A stretch of DNA of 64,000 nucleotides from Rubrobacter taiwanensis (GTDB lineage Bacteria > Actinomycetota > Rubrobacteria > Rubrobacterales > Rubrobacteraceae), in the NCBI RefSeq assembly GCF_004337705.1, contig NZ_SKBU01000016.1, positions 1-64,000 of the forward strand, given 5' to 3'. Positions 6,904-15,887 of the stretch are shown piece by piece. Positions within the stretch are counted from its first letter, which is position 1; every line of letters starts with the position of its first letter. A program made the position numbers and the translations under genes. A model generated the notes under the pieces. The model saw nothing but the letters and a program-made list of their open reading frames with translations, made no database searches and was not told where the DNA came from.

Positions 6904-8175
6904 CTACACCAGCAGCATCACCGGGTTCTCCAGCAGGCGCTTGACCTCGGCCAGATACAACGCGCCCTCGGCGCCGTTGGCGACGCGGTGGTCGGCCGAG
7001 AGCGTGAGCTTCATAAGCTGCGCCGGAACCACGCTGCCCTCCTCGTCAAAGACCGGCCGCCGGACGATGCTCGAGACCGCCACTATGGCTACCTGCGGCG
7101 GGTTTATGATCGCCGTGAAGTCCTCCACCCCGAACATGCCCATGTTCGAGACCGTGAACGTGCCGCCCTGGTACTCGTCGGGCTTGAGCTTGCCCTCCCG
7201 CGCCCGCGTTGCCAAGTCCTTGGCCTCGGCCGAGATCTTCGAGAGGGTCTTTCCGGCGCAGTCGCGGATCACGGGGGTTATGAGGCCGGATTCCAGCGCC
7301 ACGGCCATCGCCATGTCGACCGACTCGTGCAGCTCTATGCCCTCGCTGGTGTACAGCGCGTTCAGGTTGCGGAACTTGCCGAGAGCGAGCGCGCACGCCT
7401 TCATCACGAAGTCGTTGACGGAGAGCTTCACCCCCTCTTCGGCGAGCTGCTCGTTGAGCTCTCCGCGCAGCCGCATCAGCTCGTCCATGCGCACCTCGAC
7501 GGTGGCGTAGAAGTGCGGGATCTGCTGCTTGGCCTGCGTCATGCGCTCGCCGATGATGCGCTGCATGCGGCTCGGCTCCACGAGCTCGGTGCCCGGAGCG
7601 CCGGTCGGCGGCGGCAGCTCGGCGGCCCGCGGCGCGGCAGCGGGTGCGGCCGGACGTTCCTCGCGCTCCTCGGGCGCCCGCTCCAGATATGCCCGGATGT
7701 CGCGCTCCACGATGCGCCCGTGCGGCCCGGAACCCTCTATCTGCGAGAGGTCTACGTCGTGCTCGCGCGCCAGACGCCGCACGAGAGGAGAGGCCCGCAC
7801 GTGACCGTCGGCCTCCGGTGCCCGCTCGCGCGGCCGGGCCTCCCGCTCCTCGGTGGCGGCCGGAGCCCCGGCGCCCTCCTCCTCTTCGGCGGCTCCGGCC
7901 GCCGCCTCGCGGGGCTTTCCGCGCTCGGGGACCTCCTCGCCCTCGCCCTGGATGAAGGCGATGGGCCGGCCGACGGGGACGCTCTCCCCCTCTCCGGCGA
8001 TGATCTCGGCCAGCTTGCCGGAAGCCTCGGCCTCCATCTCCAGGTTGACCTTGTCGGTCTCTATCTCGGCGAGAACGTCGCCCTCCTCCACCTCATCGCC
8101 CTCCTGCTTGAGCCAGCGGAGGATCGTCCCCTCCTCCATCGCATCGCCCATCTTGGGCATGATGACTTCCGGCAC
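6904..8175 (-). CDS. pdhC: 2-oxoacid dehydrogenase E2 (dihydrolipoamide acyltransferase)
   Basis: About 423 aa when started at GTG 8175. That start has AGGAGG inside the end of pdhB and directly precedes the lipoyl domain (V-P-E-V-I-M-P-K-M-G). Order: lipoyl domain ~1-77 with lipoylated Lys in E-T-D-K-V-N; acidic Ala/Pro linker; peripheral-subunit-binding domain (A-S-P-L-V-R-R-L-A, G-S-G-P-H-G-R-I) ~130-165; second Ala/Pro linker; catalytic domain to the end. The catalytic H-x-x-x-D-G motif reads H-R-V-A-N-G, with Asn replacing Asp; the His is kept. It forms the core of the complex with the E1 subunits encoded upstream. No E3 gene is in the operon. Confidence 0.93.
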   Translation of the reverse strand: MPEVIMPKMGDAMEEGTILRWLKQEGDEVEEGDVLAEIETDKVNLEMEAEASGKLAEIIAGEGESVPVGRPIAFIQGEGEEVPERGKPREAAAGAAEEEEGAGAPAATEEREARPRERAPEADGHVRASPLVRRLAREHDVDLSQIEGSGPHGRIVERDIRAYLERAPEEREERPAAPAAAPRAAELPPPTGAPGTELVEPSRMQRIIGERMTQAKQQIPHFYATVEVRMDELMRLRGELNEQLAEEGVKLSVNDFVMKACALALGKFRNLNALYTSEGIELHESVDMAMAVALESGLITPVIRDCAGKTLSKISAEAKDLATRAREGKLKPDEYQGGTFTVSNMGMFGVEDFTAIINPPQVAIVAVSSIVRRPVFDEEGSVVPAQLMKLTLSADHRVANGAEGALYLAEVKRLLENPVMLLV

Positions 8176-8177
8176 CT

Positions 8178-9161
8178 CTAGACCTCCTGGTAGAGAACTC
8201 GGCGGGCGACCTCCACGACCTGCTCTTCGCTCGGGAAGCACATCAGCTCCAGGTTGCGGGCGTAGGGCGCCGGGACCTCGGCCCCGCTCACCCGCTCGAC
8301 CGGGGCGTCCAGGTAGTCGAAGGCCTTCTCCTGGATTATGGCGGCTATCTCCGAGCTGACCCCGTAGTAGCGCCACTGCTCCTGCACCGAGACCGCCCGG
8401 TGGGTCTTCCTGACGGACTCGATCACGGTCTCCTCGTCCAGCGGCCGGATGGAGCGCAGGTCTATCACCTCGGCCTCTATGCCGTCCTCGGCCAGCCTTT
8501 CAGCAGCCCGCTCGCACAGAAGCACCTGCCGCCCGTAGGCCACGAGCGTCACATCGCTCCCCTCGCGCGCTACCCGCGCCTTGCCGAACGGAACGGTGTG
8601 CTCGCCCTCGGGCACCTCGCCCCGGGTGCCGTAGAGCGCACCGGCCTCCAGGAAGATTACCGGGTTGGGGTCGCGGATGGAGGAGATCATCATCCCCTTC
8701 ACGTCCGCCGGCGTGACCGGAGCGACCACCTTCAAACCCGGGAAGTGACCGTAGAAGCTCTCCAGACTGTGGGTGTGCTGGGCGGAGAGCTGCACGCCGC
8801 CTCCGTTGGGACCGCGGATCACGAGCGGAACCTGCACCTGCCCGCCGGAGAAATACCGCACCTTGGCCGCGTTCTGGATTATCTGATCCGCCGCGATGAA
8901 CGAGAAGTTCCAGGTCATCATCTCCACCACCGGACGGAGCCCCATCATCGCCATGCCGATGGCCGCACCGGTAAAACCGGCCTCGGAGATGGGGGTGTCG
9001 ATGACGCGCTTCTTGCCGAACATGTCCAGAAGCCCGTCGGTGATGAGGTGCGTGCCGCCGTAGACCCCGATGTCCTCGCCCAGCAGCAGGACGCTCTCAT
9101 CCCGCTCCATCTCCTCGGTCATGGCCTCCTTGAGAGCCTCGCGGTAGGTCTTCTCCGCCAA
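8178..9161 (-). CDS. pdhB: 2-oxoacid dehydrogenase E1 beta subunit
   Basis: 327-aa transketolase-like E1 beta. Recognisable segments are L-L-G-E-D-I-G-V-Y-G-G near the N-terminus, the conserved D-T-P-I-S-E-A-G-F-T-G cofactor-binding loop, the R-G-P-N-G-G-G-V-Q and Q-H-S/T-H-S-L-E region, and the C-terminal D-L-R-S-I-R-P-L-D. It pairs with PdhA to decarboxylate pyruvate or branched-chain 2-oxoacids using thiamine diphosphate; substrate is not decidable from sequence alone. It is 3 bp downstream of pdhA and its last codons contain the ribosome site of pdhC, so the three are co-transcribed. Confidence 0.95.
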   Translation of the reverse strand: MAEKTYREALKEAMTEEMERDESVLLLGEDIGVYGGTHLITDGLLDMFGKKRVIDTPISEAGFTGAAIGMAMMGLRPVVEMMTWNFSFIAADQIIQNAAKVRYFSGGQVQVPLVIRGPNGGGVQLSAQHTHSLESFYGHFPGLKVVAPVTPADVKGMMISSIRDPNPVIFLEAGALYGTRGEVPEGEHTVPFGKARVAREGSDVTLVAYGRQVLLCERAAERLAEDGIEAEVIDLRSIRPLDEETVIESVRKTHRAVSVQEQWRYYGVSSEIAAIIQEKAFDYLDAPVERVSGAEVPAPYARNLELMCFPSEEQVVEVARRVLYQEV

Positions 9162-9164
9162 CTC

Positions 9165-10199
9165 CTACTCCTTCCCCAGGTACTCGTCCTCGCCGGCATA
9201 CACGTCGGTGTAGAGCTCCTCGGGCGGCGGCTCCTCGCTCTCGTCGGCGAACCGGACGGCCTCCTCGATGGTCCTTTTGGCCTCGTCCTTGATCTCCTGT
9301 AGCTTCTCCTCGTCGACGGCGTCTAGGTCCAGAAGGCGCTGCTCCAGCAGCCCGATCGGGTCCTTCTGGCGCCACTCCCGAACCTCCTCCTTGGTGCGAT
9401 ACTTCTCGAAGAAGTCCGCCGCCCCGTGCGGCGCGATGCGGTAGGTTATGGCCTCTATGGCGTACGCCTTGCCGCTCTCACGCACCTCCTCAAAGACCCG
9501 GCCGCCGGCCTCCAGCACGGCCTCCAGACTCATCCCGTCCACCTTCTCGCTCTCGATGCCGTAGGCTTCGAACTTGCCGGCGAAGTCCGGGTTGGCCGTG
9601 GAACGCTCGACGCTGGTGCCCATCGCGTACTGGTTGTTCTCCACGATGAAGACAACGGGACACATCCCGTCCCGCCCCCACAGCCCGGCCAGGTTGGCCG
9701 CCTCGTGGAAGGCCCCGGTCTGCACCGCCCCATCGCCCAGATAGAGCTGGCAGATCCCGTCGCTCCCCCTGTAACGCAGCGCGTAGGCGATCCCGACACC
9801 TAAGGGCACGTGCCCGCCGACGATGCCGTAGCCACCCATCAGCCCCCGGTCCACGTCGAACAGGTGCATCGAGCCGCCCTTGCCCTTGACCATCCCGGTC
9901 CGCTTGCCGAAGAGCTCGGCCATGGCCTCCTTGGGATCCGCCCCCAGCATCAGAGCGTGAGCGTGGTCGCGGTAGGCGGTGATGACCTTGTCCTCCTCCT
10001 TCTTCTGGCTTAGAAAACCGGCCGCCACAGCCTCCTGCCCGGTGTAGACGTGCAGGTAACCCCCGATCTTGCCCTGCCGGAAGCTCCGCTGCGACGCCTC
10101 CTCAAACTCCCGGACCAGCACCATCTCCCGGTAGAGCCTCACAAGACGTTCGGGATCTACCGCCGCCGATACCTCCGTCTGCTTCTCGTCTGCCACCAC
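9165..10199 (-). CDS. pdhA: 2-oxoacid dehydrogenase E1 alpha subunit
   Basis: 344 aa. The thiamine-diphosphate motif begins G-D-G-A-V-Q-T-G and ends V-E-N-N-Q-Y-A at the expected spacing; G-G-S-M-H and Y-R-D-H-A-H are also typical. First gene of the pdhABC operon. The start is GTG 10199 with AGGGGG five bases upstream. The E1 alpha/beta heterotetramer type with separate subunits is common in Gram-positive bacteria for pyruvate, acetoin or branched-chain oxoacids. The operon ends in a strong terminator after pdhC. Confidence 0.95.
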   Translation of the reverse strand: MVADEKQTEVSAAVDPERLVRLYREMVLVREFEEASQRSFRQGKIGGYLHVYTGQEAVAAGFLSQKKEEDKVITAYRDHAHALMLGADPKEAMAELFGKRTGMVKGKGGSMHLFDVDRGLMGGYGIVGGHVPLGVGIAYALRYRGSDGICQLYLGDGAVQTGAFHEAANLAGLWGRDGMCPVVFIVENNQYAMGTSVERSTANPDFAGKFEAYGIESEKVDGMSLEAVLEAGGRVFEEVRESGKAYAIEAITYRIAPHGAADFFEKYRTKEEVREWRQKDPIGLLEQRLLDLDAVDEEKLQEIKDEAKRTIEEAVRFADESEEPPPEELYTDVYAGEDEYLGKE

Positions 10200-10261
10200 T
10201 AACCCCCTTGCAATGCTCCGAAAACGCAGGTCCGCTCACAGGATAACACTCCCCCATTAAC

Positions 10262-10302
10262 GGGATCTATGATCCACATAAAATATATCTTTTTCCGGCA
10301 AT
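10262..10302 (-). promoter_or_regulatory. AT-rich probable promoter region of pdhABC
   Basis: The only AT-rich patch in this stretch lies 60-100 nt upstream of pdhA. On the minus strand it reads TTGCCG, then AAAAAGATATATTTTATG. The -35/-10 spacing is not convincing for one model, so only the region is marked. Confidence 0.35.
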
Positions 10303-10311
10303 CGGAATGGG

Positions 10312-10863
10312 TCAGGGGCTTCCGAGCCACTCGCGGACGGCGCGGAGGGCGCGGGCGCGGTGGGAGAGTTCGTTCTTGAGCTCCCCGAGTTCGGCGTAGG
10401 TGCGGCTCTGTCCGGCGGGGATGAAGACGGGGTCGTAACCGAAGCCTCCGCTGCCGCGGGGTTCGGGGGCTATCTCGCCCTCCACCTCGCCCCAGAAGGT
10501 ATGTATCGAGCCTTCGTGCGCGACGGCGACTACGCAGAGGGCGCGGGCCGAGCGGTCTTCGTAGCCGGAGAGCATCCGGAGGAGACCTTCGTTACCGACG
10601 CTCTGCATGAGCCATCTGGTCAGGGCGCCGGGGAAGCCGTTCCAGGCGTTAACGGCGAGGCCCGAATCTTCGGCGAGCACGGGGAGGTCCGGGTCGCCGA
10701 GCGCTTCGCAGGCGGCGCGGACCTTGGCCCGGGCGACCGCTTCGAGGTCGAGGGATTGTATCTCCGGCACGTCGAGCGGGACGGGCTCTACGTTCAGGCC
10801 GAGGATGCGTCCGGCCTCGCGGGCCTTGTTGCGGTTGGAGGTTACGAATATGATCCGCTCCAT
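10312..10863 (-). CDS. rdgB: XTP/dITP pyrophosphatase (RdgB/HAM1)
   Basis: 183 aa with the family's complete motif set: T-S-N-R-N-K-A-R-E-A at the N-terminus, A-E-D-S-G-L-A-V-N-A for metal binding, G-G-F-G-Y-D-P-V-F and the closing K-N-E-L-S-H-R-A. It hydrolyses non-canonical purine triphosphates (XTP, dITP) to monophosphates and keeps them out of DNA. It is monocistronic or the first gene before the pdh promoter region, 112 bp upstream of pdhA. Confidence 0.94.
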   Translation of the reverse strand: MERIIFVTSNRNKAREAGRILGLNVEPVPLDVPEIQSLDLEAVARAKVRAACEALGDPDLPVLAEDSGLAVNAWNGFPGALTRWLMQSVGNEGLLRMLSGYEDRSARALCVVAVAHEGSIHTFWGEVEGEIAPEPRGSGGFGYDPVFIPAGQSRTYAELGELKNELSHRARALRAVREWLGSP

Positions 10864-11088
10864 GCCGGAAGTCTACATTCACCCGGGGAGTTGTGGTAGA
10901 GTCAGGGGCCATGCGGCGCATCGAGATTGAGGGCCTGAGGGGGGCCGAGCGCGGCGGTCCGGCGAGTACGGGAGCGGCCTTCCCTGCCGTGACGGTCGGC
11001 TGTATATTTACGCCCGTGGAACGGGCTTACGTCATTGGGGCCGGGCGGGGTACGCTCGGGAGGCACGTTGCGGGAGGGGGTTCTTAAG

Positions 11089-12381
11089 ATGCCGGTGGTA
11101 GATCTCGACCGCTTCGACTTTCTCTACGCCCGGCGGGTTCGGGGGCTCAGGAGCTCCGCCGCGCGGGACCTGATGGCGATGCTCTCCCGGCCCGGCATCA
11201 TCTCGCTGGCCGGGGGCTTCCCGGACACCTCGGCGTTCGGCAGCGAGGCGCTCAAGCGGATAGCGGCCGCCGTTGCCGACGACTCCGCCCGGGCCCTGCA
11301 GTACGGGCCGACCGGCGGGCTGGAGGAGATCAAGGACATCATCATGGACGTGATGGCCGCCGAGGGGACCCCCGCCCGGCAGGAGGACGTGTTCCTGACC
11401 ACCGGTGCGCAGCAGGGGCTGGACCTGATCGGCCGGGTCTTCCTGGACGAGGGGGATGCCGTGATCTGCGAGGCTCCCACCTACGTGGGCGCGCTGAACG
11501 CCTTCTCCTCCTACCGGCCGCGCATCCTGCACGTACCCATGGACCGCCACGGGATGGACGTCGCGGCCGCCGCGGAGGCCATTCAGCGGGCGCGCCGGCA
11601 GAAGGTGGCAGTCAAGTTCATCTACACCGTCCCGAACTTCCAGAACCCGGCCGGGGTCACGCTCTCCGGCGAGCGGCGGCGGCAGCTTCTGGAGCTCGCC
11701 CGGGAGCACGACCTCATCATAGTGGAGGACAACCCCTATGGCGTGCTGCGTTTCGACGGCGAGGCCCCGCCGACCATCTCCTCGCTGGAGCAAGCCTCCG
11801 GGGAGCTGGAGCGGGTGGTGTACCTGGGGACGTTTTCCAAGATCTTCGCTCCCGGCGTCAGGCTCGGGTGGGTGCACGCCCAGCAGGGCATTTTGCACAA
11901 GGTGAACGTGGGCAAGCAGGCGGCGGATCTGTGCTCCTCCAACCTCTCGCAGATGCTCATCGTGGCGTACTTCAGGAGCGGCGAGTGGCGCGGGTACATA
12001 AGGCGGCTCCTGAAGGTCTACCGTGAGCGCCGCGACGCGATGCTAGACGCGCTGGCCGAGTTCATGCCCGAGGAGGTCTACTGGACCCACCCGGACGGGG
12101 GGTTCTTCGTGTGGGTGACGCTGCCCGAGTATCTGGACGCGACCGCGATGCTGCCGCAGGCGATTCAGCGCAACATCGCCTACGTGCCGGGCGAGGGCTT
12201 CTACGCCGATGGCGCGGGCAAGAACTGCATGCGGCTGAACTTCTCGTTCGTGGAGCCGGAGAAGATAAGGCGCGGCATCGAGCTGCTCTCGGAGGTCATC
12301 AAGGAGCGGATGGAGTTCCGGGATAAGCTGGAGCGGGGCTCGCGCGCCCGGGCCCGCAGGAAGGAGCGGACGCAGCGGTAA
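11089..12381 (+). CDS. PLP-dependent class I/II aminotransferase (2-aminoadipate aminotransferase-like)
   Basis: 430 aa from ATG 11089, chosen because GGGAGGGGG lies 8 nt upstream. Fold-type I PLP enzyme: L-A-G-G-F-P-D near the N-terminus, Y-G-P-T-G-G-L, T-T-G-A-Q-Q-G-L-D, V-P-N-F-Q-N-P-A-G and the PLP lysine in G-T-F-S-K-I-F-A-P-G. This pattern is that of LysN/MocR-related aminotransferases with broad amino-acid specificity. Its stop overlaps the start of ddl (TAATG), so the two are coupled; a link to amino-acid supply for the cell wall is possible but unproven. Confidence 0.9.
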   Translation: MPVVDLDRFDFLYARRVRGLRSSAARDLMAMLSRPGIISLAGGFPDTSAFGSEALKRIAAAVADDSARALQYGPTGGLEEIKDIIMDVMAAEGTPARQEDVFLTTGAQQGLDLIGRVFLDEGDAVICEAPTYVGALNAFSSYRPRILHVPMDRHGMDVAAAAEAIQRARRQKVAVKFIYTVPNFQNPAGVTLSGERRRQLLELAREHDLIIVEDNPYGVLRFDGEAPPTISSLEQASGELERVVYLGTFSKIFAPGVRLGWVHAQQGILHKVNVGKQAADLCSSNLSQMLIVAYFRSGEWRGYIRRLLKVYRERRDAMLDALAEFMPEEVYWTHPDGGFFVWVTLPEYLDATAMLPQAIQRNIAYVPGEGFYADGAGKNCMRLNFSFVEPEKIRRGIELLSEVIKERMEFRDKLERGSRARARRKERTQR

Positions 12382-13337
12382 TGGCCCGCATCGCGGTCCT
12401 CAAGGGCGGAACCTCGATGGAGCGGGACGTCTCGCTCCTGACCGGCGGCCGGGTGCAGCACGCGCTGGAGCGTCTGGGGCACACCGTCTACCCGCTGGAC
12501 ATAGAGGAGTCTACGACGCGGCGGCTGGTGGAGCTGGAGCCGGATGCGGCCTTCGTCTGCCTGCACGGCATCGGCGGTGAGGACGGCACGGTTCAGGCCC
12601 TGCTGGAGACCCTGAACATCCCCTACACGGGGAGCGGCCCGCTCGCCAGCAACCGGTGCATGGACGGAGATCAGGCCAAGCGCGTCCTACGGGCCAGCGG
12701 CATCCCCACGCCGCCGTTCCGCACCTTCTGGCGACGGGCGATGAACGAGATGGGGGCTTCGGCGGCGCTGGATCTGGCCGCCGAGGAGGTGGGGTATCCC
12801 CTGGCCGTCAAGCCCGCCCGGCAGGGGTCGGCGCTGGGGCTCTCCCGGCTGGAGGACGGCGAGCGCCTGCTGGACGCCGTCTACGAGGCCTTCGGCTACG
12901 ACACGAAGGTGCTCCTGGAGCGGTGGGTCGAGGGGCAGGAGATCCTGGCCCCCATACTCCAGCCGCCCGGGGAGGAGCCGCGCGTGCTGACGCTCGTGGA
13001 GGTGCGCCCCCAAGAGGGCATGTACAACTTCGAGGCCAAGTACACCCCCGGCATGACGGACTTCGCCATCCCGGCCGAGGTTCCGGCCGCGGCGGTCTCG
13101 CGGCTGGAGGAGGCCGCGCTCAGCGCCTACCGTGCTTTAGGCTGCTCGGGGTTCGCCCGGGTGGACATGATCCTGGAGGGCGGGACCCCGTGGGTGCTGG
13201 ACGCCAATACCATCCCGGGCTTCACCGAGACCTCCACCTTCCCGCTCGCCGCCGAGGCCGCCGGGATCTCCTTCGAGGAGCTCGTCGAGACCATCCTGGA
13301 GGGCGCGCTCCGGCCCGGGGCTCCGGCGAAGCTCTGA
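12381..13337 (+). CDS. ddl: D-alanine--D-alanine ligase
   Basis: 318 aa ATP-grasp enzyme. It has L-K-G-G-T-S-M-E-R-D-V-S at the N-terminus, H-G-I-G-G-E-D-G-T-V-Q, K-P-A-R-Q-G-S-A-L-G in the ATP-binding loop and the terminal D-A-N-T-I-P-G-F-T-E motif. It makes D-Ala-D-Ala for peptidoglycan precursors in the cytoplasm. The usual L-E-x-N-T-x-P-G is D-A-N-T here. The start ATG overlaps the upstream aminotransferase stop. It converges on trmFO with a short GC-rich gap. Confidence 0.92.
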   Translation: MARIAVLKGGTSMERDVSLLTGGRVQHALERLGHTVYPLDIEESTTRRLVELEPDAAFVCLHGIGGEDGTVQALLETLNIPYTGSGPLASNRCMDGDQAKRVLRASGIPTPPFRTFWRRAMNEMGASAALDLAAEEVGYPLAVKPARQGSALGLSRLEDGERLLDAVYEAFGYDTKVLLERWVEGQEILAPILQPPGEEPRVLTLVEVRPQEGMYNFEAKYTPGMTDFAIPAEVPAAAVSRLEEAALSAYRALGCSGFARVDMILEGGTPWVLDANTIPGFTETSTFPLAAEAAGISFEELVETILEGALRPGAPAKL

Positions 13338-13373
13338 GGGGCCGGCGGCCGCTGCGGGGGCGGTCCGGAACTC

Positions 13374-14702
13374 CTAACCCACGGGCTGGGCGTTCAGAAC
13401 TTCCCGCCTGAACTCCTCCAGCGCGGCGAGCGCCGCCCGCGCCTGCCTCTCGCGGCGCTCCTGCTTGGAGAGCCGCCGGCCGTTCTCCTTGCGGGGCGCG
13501 GCGGGGAGGAGCCCCCAGTTGGAGTTGATGGGCTGGAGCGTCCCGTCCTTGACGGTGATGTAGTCGGCGAGCGCCCCGATCATGGTAGTGCGCGGGAACG
13601 TGATGGGCTCCCCGCCCCGGGCCACGCGCGCGGCGTTGAGCCCCGCGATGTACCCCATAGCGGCGCTCTCCACGTAGCCCTCGACGCCGGTGAGCTGCCC
13701 GGCGAAGAAGAGCGGACCGCCGCTGCGGAGGCGCATGGTCGCCTCCAGCACCCGGTTGGAGTGCAGGTAGGTGTTGCGGTGCATTACGCCCATGCGGGCG
13801 AACTCGGCGTTCTCCAGGCCCGGGATCATGCGGAAGACCCGCCTCTGCTCGCCCCACTTCAGGCGCGTCTGGAAGCCGACCATGTTGTACAGCTGGCCCT
13901 CGGCGTCGTCCTGCCGCAGCTGCACCACGGCGAACGGCTCCCGGCCGGTGCGGGGGTCCGGGAGTCCCACGGGCTTCATCGGCCCGAAGCGTAAAGTGTC
14001 GGGTCCGCGGCGCGCGATCACCTCCACCGGCAGGCACCCCTCGAAGTACATGCCTTCCTCGAAGTCCTTGATGGGGGCGAGCTCGGCCCGGCACAGCTCC
14101 TCGACGAAGGCGTAGTACTGCGCTTCGTTCATCGGGCAGTTCAGGTACGCCGCCTCGCCCTTGCCGTAGCGGGAGGCGCGGTAGATGATCCCGTCGTCCA
14201 GCGTCTCCCGGTAGAGGATCGGGGAGGCCGCATCGTAGAAGAACGGGGTCTCGCCGCAGATCTCCGTTATCTTCTCCGCCAGCGCGTCCGAGGTGAGCGG
14301 CCCCGTGGCGATCACGGCCGGCCCGTCCGGGATCTCCGTCGCCTCCTTGCGCACCAGCTCGATGTTCGGGTGCGAGGAGACGGCCTCCGTCACGGCGCGG
14401 GAGAAGTCCTCCCGCGCCAGCCCCAGAGCACCGCCCGCCGGCACCGCGTTGGCGTCCGCGCAGCGCAGGATCACCGACCCCAGCCGCCGCAGCTCCTCTT
14501 TTAGCAGCCCGGAGGCCGTAGATAGCGAGCGGTTGCCCAGAGAGTTGGAGCAGACCAGCTCGGCTAGAGACTCCGTGTGGTGGGCCGGGGTCATCCTCAC
14601 CGGCCGCATCTCCCACAGCTCCACCGAGCAGCCGGCCTCCGCCGCCCGCCAGGCGGCCTCGCTCCCGGCCAGCCCGCCGCCTACTACCGTCACGTCCGCC
14701 AA
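13374..14702 (-). CDS. trmFO: Methylenetetrahydrofolate-dependent tRNA (uracil-54-C5)-methyltransferase
   Basis: 442 aa, the family's normal length. The N-terminal FAD-binding V-V-G-G-G-L-A-G-S-E-A is followed by the hallmark L-W-E-M-R-P and C-S-N-S-L-G-N segments; Y-F-E-G-C-L-P-V-E and G-Y-V-E-S-A-A-M-G are also TrmFO-specific. It uses methylene-THF and FADH2 to make T54 in tRNA. The start is TTG with GGAGG upstream. It appears monocistronic. Confidence 0.96.
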   Translation of the reverse strand: MADVTVVGGGLAGSEAAWRAAEAGCSVELWEMRPVRMTPAHHTESLAELVCSNSLGNRSLSTASGLLKEELRRLGSVILRCADANAVPAGGALGLAREDFSRAVTEAVSSHPNIELVRKEATEIPDGPAVIATGPLTSDALAEKITEICGETPFFYDAASPILYRETLDDGIIYRASRYGKGEAAYLNCPMNEAQYYAFVEELCRAELAPIKDFEEGMYFEGCLPVEVIARRGPDTLRFGPMKPVGLPDPRTGREPFAVVQLRQDDAEGQLYNMVGFQTRLKWGEQRRVFRMIPGLENAEFARMGVMHRNTYLHSNRVLEATMRLRSGGPLFFAGQLTGVEGYVESAAMGYIAGLNAARVARGGEPITFPRTTMIGALADYITVKDGTLQPINSNWGLLPAAPRKENGRRLSKQERRERQARAALAALEEFRREVLNAQPVG

Positions 14703-14795
14703 GCTCCACCTCCGGCGCGGTCGCTCCGATGGCCTTCCGGCCCCTTATTCTACGACGCGCGGCCGAAAATTCAGGCGGAGCCGTCCGCAGCGCCC

Positions 14796-15329
14796 CTACC
14801 GGCGGTCGCAGACGTAGTCGCGGGCGGGGTCGTAGTCCCGGCCGTCCACGTCTCCCGCCCGGGGCCCGTAGAGGTGGATGCTGACCGCCGCCCTCCCGCC
14901 GGCGTTCCCCACCCGGTGGATGCCCCGCTCGTAGGGCAGGACGGTTGAGACACCGTCCCGCCGGCCCCACACCCGCCGCCAGAGCACCCTCAGCCGGGCG
15001 TATTCCGGCCGGGAGCCGTCGTCGAGGCGCTCGTAGCGCTCCTCCAGAACGGCTCCCGCCGCGCAACAGAAAGCTCCCCAGGAGGAGTGGTCGTGGATGC
15101 GGGTCGAGCTGCCCGGAGGCCAGACGAAGATCTGAAACGACACACCATCCGGAGTATCGTGGCGATGCGCCACGTACCAGCTCTCCGACCCCGCCGCCTC
15201 CCCGAGCAGCGGGAGAACCCGGGCGGCGAGGAAGGTGCGATCGCTCGCCAGGCGGGTCAGGAAGGTTGCCGCCCGCAAGGTCAGCCGCGGCGGCAGCTCC
15301 GATCGCTCCGCGTTCGTAGCGAACGTCAT
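14796..15329 (-). CDS. Cysteine dioxygenase-family cupin
   Basis: 177 aa. The iron-binding cupin pattern is clear: H-D-H-S-S-W-G followed by G-x-x-x-E-E-R-Y, and a later G-I-H-R-V-G-N with A-V-S-I-H-L-Y-G. These are the bacterial thiol-dioxygenase motifs (cysteine dioxygenase or 3-mercaptopropionate dioxygenase), which oxidise a thiol to a sulfinate with O2. Substrate cannot be chosen from sequence. It is separated from trmFO by about 90 bp and from the SnoaL-like gene by about 90 bp. Confidence 0.8.
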   Translation of the reverse strand: MTFATNAERSELPPRLTLRAATFLTRLASDRTFLAARVLPLLGEAAGSESWYVAHRHDTPDGVSFQIFVWPPGSSTRIHDHSSWGAFCCAAGAVLEERYERLDDGSRPEYARLRVLWRRVWGRRDGVSTVLPYERGIHRVGNAGGRAAVSIHLYGPRAGDVDGRDYDPARDYVCDRR

Positions 15330-15421
15330 CTCTCTTCCTCCTGCTCTACCCCTCCGGGCCGCCCGCTACCGTTCCTTGTTGCGGCAACCACACCCGGCGT
15401 TCCCCGGGCAGGGAGCCGCTC

Positions 15422-15790
15422 CTACTCGTCCCAGGCCTCCACGGTGAGCTGGCGCGAGATCCTGCCGTTCCACACCTCCAGCGTTGTTGCCGCCAGCACC
15501 TTCATCCCGCCGGGGTACTCGCACGCCTCGGTGAACGCCGCGCGGTCCTCCCCGATCACCGCGTTCTCCACGCGATGGGTCATCTCCCGCCCGCAGACGT
15601 CCCGGAGATAACCGGCGATCTCCTCCTTGCCACGCAGAATCCGGGGCGAGTTTGGAGTGGTGTTCTTGTTCACTATCTTCATCTCGGCACCGCCGGCGTA
15701 CAGGCCGATGAGCGCTTCGGCATCGCACTCCTCGATGGCGCGGCGCATCTCCTCGAAATCCAGCCCGCTCGCGGTCTTCCGCTCGGTCAT
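15422..15790 (-). CDS. SnoaL/NTF2-like domain protein
   Basis: 122-aa single-domain protein matching the NTF2-like fold pattern: an N-terminal helix with D-A-E-A-L-I-G-L-Y-A, the mid-chain R-G-K-E-E-I-A-G-Y-L and a C-terminal beta strand with Q-L-T-V-E-A-W-D. The fold serves varied enzymes and binding proteins, so no substrate is assigned. It is on the same strand as its neighbours but with about 100-bp gaps, so probably separately transcribed. Confidence 0.7.
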   Translation of the reverse strand: MTERKTASGLDFEEMRRAIEECDAEALIGLYAGGAEMKIVNKNTTPNSPRILRGKEEIAGYLRDVCGREMTHRVENAVIGEDRAAFTEACEYPGGMKVLAATTLEVWNGRISRQLTVEAWDE

Positions 15791-15887
15791 GGTGGCATCC
15801 TTTCCTCGGGCGCCTCTGGCCTGAATCTAGTAACTCCAGTAGCAGAGAGCAATACATCGAATGAGGTATTTCCGGGGACGGTTCGCT

